Shown here one piece after another: positions 5,645 through 9,766 of a stretch of DNA of 9,766 nucleotides. How positions within the stretch are numbered: the stretch's first letter is position 1; each line of letters begins with the position of its first letter. This DNA comes from Thermoplasmatales archaeon (lineage in GTDB: Archaea; Thermoplasmatota; E2; UBA202; DSCA01). A program made the translations under genes and the position numbers. The notes under the pieces are model-generated. The model ran no database searches. It was not told the origin of the DNA and saw nothing but the letters and a program-made list of their open reading frames with translations. The stretch covers positions 1 through 9,766 of the forward strand of contig DSCA01000193.1 in assembly GCA_011049295.1 (NCBI GenBank), written 5' to 3'.

Positions 5645-7095
5645 AGAATTTTGATGTAGGTGACGTCCGGAGTGGTGGCCGTGTTGCCGGCCCCGTCGTA
5701 GGCGGTGGCGGAGAGGGTCTTCACTCCGAGCGGGAACTGGCGGGGCAGCTCGGCCTGGTAGGGCGCGGTGTAGTCCTCCCACAGCACGTCGTCACCCAGG
5801 TTGAAGAACACGGCGTAGATGCCCGACAGGGGGTCGGAGGCGGTGGCCACGGCGGTAAAGGCTCCGATGATCTTGGTTCTGCCCAGCAGGGTGGGCATCA
5901 GCTCCCGCCCGAAGAGGTACATGTAGCCCTCCCGGGGGGCAGTGAGGGTCACGGTGGGGGCCTGGGTATCGATGTGGAAGGTGACGTTCTGTACCGGTTC
6001 CTCGTTGCCTGCGTTGTCCACGGCATAGAAATAGAGGGTGTGATTGCCGCTGCTGCTCACGGTCACCCCGCCATCGTACTCCTCCCAGTCGCCGTCGTTC
6101 ACCCTGTAGCGGATGGAATCCACGCCAGACAGGGTGTCGTTGGCGGTGAGGGCAGCGGTCACCGGTCCCCGGTACCAGCCCCGGATGCCCAAGTCGCCGT
6201 CCAAAGTGACGTTGGTCACCGGGGGAGTGTTGTCAATTTTTACCGGCAGGGTGTTGTTGTCTTCGCGGTTGGTGGCATTGTCGACGGAATAGTACGTAAC
6301 GTTGGTCCTGCCCTCTTGGCTGACCACAAAGGAGTCGTTGTAGAGATACCAGGTTTCGTTGAGCAGGTACCATGTGGCGTTGACTCCGGAGAGGACGTCG
6401 GTGGCATTGAGGGTGACGGTGACGTTGCCCCGGTACCAGTCATCGGCCCCTTCGGTGCCGTTGAGGGTGGCATTGGTTTCCGGGGGAAGGGTGTCAACGG
6501 TGATGCGGGCCACGGTTTCGTTGGAGGCCCCGTCGTCGTCGGTGACGTTGAGGGTCACGTGGTAGATGCCGTCGTCGCCGTAGGTGTGCTTGCACGTTTT
6601 TCCGGTGGCGGTGCCCCCGTCGCCAAACTCCCAGTAATAACTGGTGATGGAGCCGTCCGGATCGTAGGAGGCAGATGCATTGAAGGCAACGGAGGGGTTG
6701 TTGACGATGCGGTCGCCGCCGGCGTCGGCCACCGGCGGCACGTTGGCCACGGTGACGGTTTTGGTGACCGTGTCCATCACGCTGGCATCGTTCCAGACGG
6801 TGAGACGCACCGTATAGGTGCCGTCATCCGCATATCGGTGGGTGGGGTTGGGGTCGGTGGCGGTGCTGCCGTCCCCAAAGCTCCACATCCAGACGATGGG
6901 GTCACCGGACGAGTTGTCATAGAAATGCACGGTCTGCAGGTCGGTGGGCTCCTCCGGCTGCCAGTAAAAGTCGGCCTCCAGCGGCCCGTTGGCCGCCTCG
7001 CTGTCCACCAGGGCAAACGACGGAGCGACCATTGCAGCACATAACACAAGGGCCAGAGCCCGGAAAAGATTACCGCGAAAGATATACCTGTTCAT
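5641..7095 (-). CDS. Secreted PKD / Ig-like repeat surface protein
   Basis: This encodes 484 residues. A signal peptide covers residues 1-28 (basic MNRYIFRGN, hydrophobic LALVLCAAMVA, probable cleavage after SFA). Two PKD domains follow, about 38-117 with WSFGDGS at 71-77 and about 118-200 with WEFGDGG at 155-161. Next are two homologous Ig-like repeats of about 87 residues, with WYRGNVTVTLNATDVLSG near 220 and WYRGPVTAALTANDTLSG near 307, each preceded by a D...PP..N.TL segment. A third, divergent Ig-like domain covers about 376-484 (DPLSG, then DGAGN). I count about 18 N-x-S/T sequons, densest between 183 and 300. There is no C-terminal membrane anchor, so it is secreted or held by partners, perhaps as an adhesin or cell-surface component; the exact role is unknown. 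AGGTGA before the ATG is a good ribosome-binding site. Confidence 0.88.
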   Translation of the reverse strand: MNRYIFRGNLFRALALVLCAAMVAPSFALVDSEAANGPLEADFYWQPEEPTDLQTVHFYDNSSGDPIVWMWSFGDGSTATDPNPTHRYADDGTYTVRLTVWNDASVMDTVTKTVTVANVPPVADAGGDRIVNNPSVAFNASASYDPDGSITSYYWEFGDGGTATGKTCKHTYGDDGIYHVTLNVTDDDGASNETVARITVDTLPPETNATLNGTEGADDWYRGNVTVTLNATDVLSGVNATWYLLNETWYLYNDSFVVSQEGRTNVTYYSVDNATNREDNNTLPVKIDNTPPVTNVTLDGDLGIRGWYRGPVTAALTANDTLSGVDSIRYRVNDGDWEEYDGGVTVSSSGNHTLYFYAVDNAGNEEPVQNVTFHIDTQAPTVTLTAPREGYMYLFGRELMPTLLGRTKIIGAFTAVATASDPLSGIYAVFFNLGDDVLWEDYTAPYQAELPRQFPLGVKTLSATAYDGAGNTATTPDVTYIKIL

Positions 7096-7130
7096 AGTGA
7101 TTCACCTGATTGATACGGTCCTAAAACGGC

Positions 7131-7147
7131 TTTCATATATATTTATT
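7131..7147 (-). promoter_or_regulatory. TATA box for the PKD protein gene
   Basis: The minus strand reads AAATAAATATATATGAA. A box centred near 7138 predicts a transcription start near 7112 and a leader of about 17 bases. That leader includes AGGTGA at 7107-7102, six or seven bases before the ATG at 7095. Confidence 0.55.
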
Positions 7148-7159
7148 TTGCCCGGTACG

Positions 7160-7173
7160 GGGGAGCGCTCCCC
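7160..7173. promoter_or_regulatory. Perfect 14-bp palindrome between divergent promoters (candidate operator)
   Basis: GGGGAGCGCTCCCC is a perfect inverted repeat without a spacer. It lies between the TATA box of the PKD gene (about 7138) and that of the S6e gene (about 7194), and is the most GC-rich part of an AT-rich spacer. It overlaps a second inverted repeat, TCCCC-T-GGGGA at 7169-7179. The symmetry and position suit a dimeric regulator; no regulator is identified. Confidence 0.4.
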
Positions 7174-7187
7174 TGGGGACAGTCACC

Positions 7188-7200
7188 AAAAATATTAAAA
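7188..7200 (+). promoter_or_regulatory. TATA box for the S6e / aIF2-gamma / PIN operon
   Basis: AAAAATATTAAAA on the + strand, centred near 7194, predicts a transcription start near 7220 and a leader of only 5-8 bases before the ATG at 7227. The AGGAGA at 7200-7205 would lie upstream of the transcript, so it should not be read as a ribosome-binding site. Confidence 0.6.
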
Positions 7201-7226
7201 GGAGATTGTATTGCAGATTGAGAACT

Positions 7227-7625
7227 ATGCCCGAGTTTAAAGTGGTAGTAAGCGATGAAAGCGAGGCCGTACAGGTAGACGTGAGTGGACATCATGCCAA
7301 CTCCCTGGTGGGCAAAAAAATCGGCGACGAGGTGGACGGCATCTTTGTTTCCCTGCCCGGGTATAAGTTGCGGATTACCGGGGGCAGCGACAAGGATGGG
7401 TTTGTCATGCGCAAGGACATCCCCGGCATCTCCCGCCGCAAGATTCTGCTCACCAAGAGCATCGGCTTCCGGCCCCGGGACAGGGGCGTGCGCCGGCGCA
7501 AAACCGTGTGCGGCAACACCGTCAGTCTCAACACCTTGCAAATCAACATGAAAGTGGTCAAAAAAGGCATCAAGCCCATGAAAGAGTTGATACAAGCAGC
7601 AGAAGAAAAAAATGAAGCAGCCTGA
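7227..7625 (+). CDS. rps6e: 30S ribosomal protein S6e
   Basis: This encodes 132 residues and is the archaeal homologue of eukaryotic ribosomal protein S6, part of the small subunit. Diagnostic segments are VGKKIGDEVDG at 28-38, GYKLRITGGSDKDGFVM at 45-61, and a C-terminal QINMKVVKKG. The basic RRRKTVCGNTVS at 89-100 matches the family's RRKT.RGNT, with Cys95 where Arg is usual. The protein begins MPEFKVVV, and the predicted transcription start only a few bases upstream fixes the ATG at 7227; upstream in-frame TTG codons are rejected. Its end overlaps the aIF2-gamma gene by 14 bases, so the two are translationally coupled. It is transcribed divergently from the PKD gene. Confidence 0.96.
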   Translation: MPEFKVVVSDESEAVQVDVSGHHANSLVGKKIGDEVDGIFVSLPGYKLRITGGSDKDGFVMRKDIPGISRRKILLTKSIGFRPRDRGVRRRKTVCGNTVSLNTLQINMKVVKKGIKPMKELIQAAEEKNEAA

Positions 7626-8832
7626 AGTTAACATCGGGATGGTGGGTCATGTCGACCACGGCAAGACCACCCTGACCCAGGCCCTCTCCGGAAAGTGGAC
7701 GGATGAGCACTCCGAGGAGCTGAAGCGCGGCATCTCCATCAAGTTGGGCTACGCCGACGCCACTTTTTACAAATGCCCCAATTGTCCGGAGCCCATGTGT
7801 TATTCCGCCAAACCGGAATGCTCCCAGTGCGGTGGAAAAGGAGAGCCTCTGCGCAAGGTTTCCTTCGTGGATGCCCCGGGGCACGAAACCCTGATGGCGG
7901 TGGTCATATCCGGGGCGGCCATTATGGATGGGGCCCTGCTGCTGGTGGCGGCCAACGAAAAATGCCCCCAGCCCCAGACCGAAGAGCACCTGATGGCCCT
8001 GGACACCACGGGCATCGAAAACATCATCATCGTGCAGAACAAAATCGACCTGGTGAACCGGGAGGCAGCGGTGGAGAACTACCAGCAGATTGCAGAGTTC
8101 GTGGAGGGCACCATTGCCGAGGATGCCCCCATCATTCCCGTCTCCGCCCACCACGAGACCAACATGGACACCCTCATCCAGGCCATCCAGGAGTGCATTC
8201 CCACCCCGGAGCGCGACACGCAGAAGAATCCCATCATGTATACGGCCCGCAGTTTCGACGTCAACAAGCCGGGAACCCTTCCCCGGGACCTGAGGGGCGG
8301 AGTCATCGGGGGATCCCTGAAACAGGGCGTGCTGTCCGTGGACGACGACATCGAGATACGGCCCGGGCGGCGGGTGGAGGAGCATGGAAAGGAGCACTAC
8401 GAGTCCATCTTCACCAGCATATCATCCATAGTAACCGGAGGGGGTACGGTGGAGCAGGCGGGACCCGGCGGGCTGCTGGGCATCGGCACCAAAATCGACC
8501 CCTCCCTGACCAAGGCGGATGCCCTGGCGGGCAGCATCGTGGGGCGGGAGGGATTGCTGCCTCCGGTGTGGGAGGAGTTAAAACTGGATGTGCACCTGCT
8601 CAACCGGGTGGTGGGGTCGGTGGGAGAGCGCATCGAAGGTATTAAAACCAACGAGCCGTTAATGCTTACCGTGGGGACGGCGACCACCGTGGGGGTGGTG
8701 GCCTCGGCCATAGACAACGTGGTGGAAGCCAATCTCAAGCTCCCCGTCTGTGCAGAGGAGGGACAAACGGTGGCCATATCCAAGCAAATAGGCCGGAGAT
8801 GGCGACTGGTGGGTTACGGTGAGATACAATGA
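7612..8832 (+). CDS. eif2g: Translation initiation factor aIF2, gamma subunit
   Basis: This 406-residue GTPase is the core of the archaeal aIF2 complex, which carries initiator Met-tRNA to the small ribosomal subunit. The G-domain motifs are complete: GHVDHGKTT at 12-20, the switch 1 region with RGISIKLGYAD at 39-49, DAPGHE at 87-92, NKID at 143-146 and SAHH at 178-181. A zinc knuckle has C55-x2-C58 and C70-x2-C73. Domain 2 begins around 205 (PIMYTARSFDVNKPG) and domain 3 around 315, ending in SKQIGRRWRLVGYGEI. Length is normal for the family. The ATG at 7612 lies inside the end of S6e, and the gene ends in an ATGA overlap with the PIN gene, which indicates one translation-linked operon. Confidence 0.97.
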   Translation: MKQPEVNIGMVGHVDHGKTTLTQALSGKWTDEHSEELKRGISIKLGYADATFYKCPNCPEPMCYSAKPECSQCGGKGEPLRKVSFVDAPGHETLMAVVISGAAIMDGALLLVAANEKCPQPQTEEHLMALDTTGIENIIIVQNKIDLVNREAAVENYQQIAEFVEGTIAEDAPIIPVSAHHETNMDTLIQAIQECIPTPERDTQKNPIMYTARSFDVNKPGTLPRDLRGGVIGGSLKQGVLSVDDDIEIRPGRRVEEHGKEHYESIFTSISSIVTGGGTVEQAGPGGLLGIGTKIDPSLTKADALAGSIVGREGLLPPVWEELKLDVHLLNRVVGSVGERIEGIKTNEPLMLTVGTATTVGVVASAIDNVVEANLKLPVCAEEGQTVAISKQIGRRWRLVGYGEIQ

Positions 8833-9212
8833 GGACCGTTATCCTGGATACCAACGCCTTGATGATCCCCTATCAGGAGGGCATCAATATCGAGAAGGAG
8901 CTGGCCAGACTGCTGGGCATCTGCCGGATTATCGTACCCAGCTCGGTGGTGGAGGAGATGGAGCTGCTGGCCAGCCAGGACGGCACTGTGGGAAGGGCGG
9001 CAAAGCTGGGGCTGAGCATCATAAAAAAGCGCGGCTTCCGGCTCATGGAGACCCAGTTCAAGGGGGACGAAGGGGTGCTGGAAACGGCTCTGAAGATGGA
9101 CGGGGCGGTGGTCACCAACGACCGGGAGCTAAAACAGCGGGCCAAAGAAATGAGCCTGCCCATCATATATCCCCGGGGGGGCAACCGGCTGGAGCTCGAG
9201 GAAGTTCTGTAG
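8829..9212 (+). CDS. Fcf1/Utp24-like PIN-domain nuclease
   Basis: This single-domain PIN protein has 127 residues. The acidic active-site residues are present: D7 in ILDTNALM, E42/E43 in SVVEEME, D80 in KGDEGVLETA and D98 in VVTNDREL. It belongs to the archaeal PIN group related to eukaryotic Fcf1/Utp24, which cuts pre-18S rRNA; a role in small-subunit rRNA maturation is inferred, supported by its place after S6e and aIF2-gamma. Many relatives are labelled VapC-like toxins, but there is no antitoxin gene beside it and it is coupled to aIF2-gamma through ATGA, which argues for a housekeeping function. Its TAG stop is followed by a 148-base gap to the convergent cysteine-rich gene. Confidence 0.87.
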   Translation: MRTVILDTNALMIPYQEGINIEKELARLLGICRIIVPSSVVEEMELLASQDGTVGRAAKLGLSIIKKRGFRLMETQFKGDEGVLETALKMDGAVVTNDRELKQRAKEMSLPIIYPRGGNRLELEEVL

Positions 9213-9272
9213 CCGGCGTGTCTGCCGCATTAAAACCATAAAGCCGAGATGGGGAAAGATTCTTTTAATGGT

Positions 9273-9293
9273 GCCTCTGGAATCTTCAGAGGC
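9273..9293. terminator. Hairpin between convergent genes, possible terminator
   Basis: GCCTCTG (9273-9279) and CAGAGGC (9287-9293) form a perfect 7-bp stem around seven bases, which could extend by a G-U and an A-U pair. It lies 61 bases after the PIN stop codon and 68 bases after the stop of the convergent cysteine-rich gene. A short T-rich stretch (TTCTTTT) lies just before it on the + strand. It may be a bidirectional end or an RNA-stability element. The rest of 9213-9360 shows no gene I can support. Confidence 0.35.
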
Positions 9294-9347
9294 CCGGGTT
9301 TGTGAATGGAATCAACGGGTATCCTGTTTCTGGCGGCGAGACCTCGT

Positions 9348-9354
9348 AAAAAAA
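9348..9354 (-). terminator. Poly-T terminator for the cysteine-rich gene
   Basis: The minus strand has seven T bases starting seven bases after the TGA of the 78-aa gene at 9361-9597. This is a typical archaeal U-tract terminator, well placed for that gene. Confidence 0.55.
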
Positions 9355-9360
9355 CGGTCC

Positions 9361-9597
9361 TCACCTTTGGTGGGAGAGGTACAGCTCGCGGCGGACGGGG
9401 CAGCCGCAGATGTAGGAATGGCCAAACGAGGTCCGGTAGGAACAGTAAATGTCGTCGGCGGGCTCCACAAACAGCAGGCCGTCTCCCAGATATCTCTCCA
9501 CCGGGCAGGTCCGGCCGTCTTCTTCCTCCAGGCAGGCAAAATCTCGGTGGCACTTGGTCGTCCGGGCGAGTATGGATTCCGGTACGGTGACAACCAT
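9361..9597 (-). CDS. Small cysteine-rich protein, conserved type of unknown function
   Basis: This encodes 78 residues with six cysteines: C16, C22, C31, C52, C64 and C66. The segments KCHRDFACLE at 15-24, and SFGHSYICGCPVRRELY at 57-73, resemble from memory a family of roughly 75-80 aa proteins in archaea and some bacteria that end in 'SFG..YIC.CPVR.E.Y'; I know no established function. The cysteines may bind zinc or an iron-sulfur cluster, which is inference. The gene has AGGAGG four bases before the ATG, a TATA box and a poly-T run after the stop, so it is very probably expressed. No signal peptide or membrane helix is seen. It is convergent to the S6e / aIF2-gamma / PIN operon, so it is an independent unit. 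Confidence 0.75.
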   Translation of the reverse strand: MVVTVPESILARTTKCHRDFACLEEEDGRTCPVERYLGDGLLFVEPADDIYCSYRTSFGHSYICGCPVRRELYLSHQR

Positions 9598-9623
9598 GGC
9601 GCCTCCTACAGCATTAAATAAGC

Positions 9624-9637
9624 AATAAATATTTAAA
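9624..9637 (-). promoter_or_regulatory. TATA box for the cysteine-rich gene
   Basis: The minus strand reads TTTAAATATTTATT. It would start transcription near 9605-9610, giving a leader of about 10 bases that just includes the Shine-Dalgarno AGGAGG at 9607-9602. Confidence 0.5.
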
Positions 9638-9650
9638 CTTTTGCAAAAGT
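9637..9650. promoter_or_regulatory. Perfect 14-bp palindrome upstream of the TATA box (candidate operator)
   Basis: ACTTTTGCAAAAGT is a perfect spacer-less inverted repeat. It abuts the upstream side of the TATA box of the cysteine-rich gene, where activators or repressors bind in archaea. It may also affect the outward promoters to its right. The binding protein is unknown. Confidence 0.4.
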
Positions 9651-9660
9651 ATCAAATAAT

Positions 9661-9678
9661 GTCCCCGGCAATAGGGAC
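9661..9678. repeat. Short inverted repeat GTCCC / GGGAC
   Basis: GTCCC at 9661-9665 and GGGAC at 9674-9678 form a 5-bp stem with an 8-base loop. It lies directly upstream of the TATA-like box at 9683-9693, a position suited to an operator rather than a terminator. A chance origin is possible at this length. Confidence 0.25.
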
Positions 9679-9682
9679 AAAA

Positions 9683-9693
9683 ACTATATAAAA
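9683..9693 (+). promoter_or_regulatory. TATA-like box pointing out of the window
   Basis: ACTATATAAAA on the + strand predicts a transcription start near 9714. An ATG at 9722 opens a frame to the window end (15 codons, MPSFHNAY then INFSHMT), without a Shine-Dalgarno sequence. I do not call it a gene because too little is visible. Confidence 0.4.
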
Positions 9694-9739
9694 ATGGTTA
9701 CCAGCCTGGATTGAGTTCAGCATGCCTTCCTTTCACAAC

Positions 9740-9750
9740 GCTTATATAAA
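9740..9750 (+). promoter_or_regulatory. Second TATA-like box at the window end
   Basis: GCTTATATAAA on the + strand is a good match to an archaeal TATA box and would start transcription just beyond the window end. It could serve a protein gene or a stable RNA gene to the right. If it is the true promoter, the short frame from 9722 is not coding. Confidence 0.4.
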
Positions 9751-9766
9751 TTTCTCCCATATGACC

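Noticed and set aside
5974..7044. 356-codon open frame on the + strand
   Set aside because: It is antisense to the PKD/Ig protein. The low-complexity Gly/Val/His translation is a shadow of the real repeats.
7570..8397. 275-codon open frame on the - strand
   Set aside because: It is antisense to aIF2-gamma, which has all its GTPase motifs; the His/Gly/Val-rich translation is a shadow.
8829..9212. PIN protein as a VapC toxin
   Set aside because: There is no antitoxin gene beside it, and the ATGA coupling to aIF2-gamma fits the Fcf1-like housekeeping group.
9230..9553. 107-codon open frame on the - strand overlapping the cysteine-rich gene
   Set aside because: Its Arg/Pro-rich translation looks non-coding, and it lacks the Shine-Dalgarno sequence and promoter spacing of the 78-codon frame at 9361-9597.
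1..9766. CRISPR array, tRNA or rRNA genes
   Set aside because: I saw no regularly spaced repeats, no cloverleaf-type conserved T-loop and no conserved rRNA segments.

Overview
The window is archaeal chromosome. This rests on hallmark genes absent from bacteria in this form: ribosomal protein S6e, initiation factor aIF2-gamma, the RNase P protein Rpp21/Rnp4, the termination nuclease aCPSF1 (FttA), and a proteasome beta subunit with a seven-residue propeptide. TATA-like boxes about 25-40 bases before starts, with leaders from near zero to about 20 bases, fit archaeal promoters. The gene content and the S6e / aIF2-gamma / PIN order suggest a euryarchaeal lineage. The proteasome subunit recalls Thermoplasma, but I cannot name a genus. 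Genes are GC-rich; the first ~150 bases and the last ~170 are AT-rich.

Left edge (1-372, + strand): the tail of a small transposon-associated protein of the DUF2080 type, in AT-rich codons unlike the rest, marks the edge of a mobile element. A small unrecognised protein with its own TATA box follows.

Left half, minus strand, transcribed right to left (5351 to 381): psmB, aCPSF1, an NfeD-type membrane serine protease, a possible 25-codon ORF with a strong Shine-Dalgarno sequence, rnp4 and a family 4 uracil-DNA glycosylase. psmB and aCPSF1 are 13 bases apart, and rnp4 and udg overlap by ATGA. The set mixes protein turnover, RNA 3'-end formation, tRNA processing and uracil repair.

Middle: a DUF504/MJ1316 protein on the + strand diverges from psmB with overlapping promoter elements. 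It ends tail-to-tail, with overlapping stop codons, against a minus-strand gene for a secreted PKD/Ig-like protein rich in N-glycosylation sequons. That gene diverges from the S6e gene across a 131-base spacer that holds a perfect 14-bp palindrome between the two TATA boxes.

Right half (+ strand): an S6e / aIF2-gamma / Fcf1-like PIN operon whose genes all overlap (14 and 4 bases), devoted to translation and probably rRNA processing. Beyond it, a convergent 78-aa cysteine-rich protein has a good Shine-Dalgarno sequence, a TATA box, a poly-T terminator and a 14-bp palindrome upstream of the TATA box. The last ~90 bases hold a short hairpin and two further TATA-like boxes pointing out of the window.

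I see no tRNA, rRNA, CRISPR array or complete insertion sequence. I found no clear new multi-gene system; the main leads are the small ORF, the cysteine-rich protein, the two perfect palindromes and the mobile-element edge.
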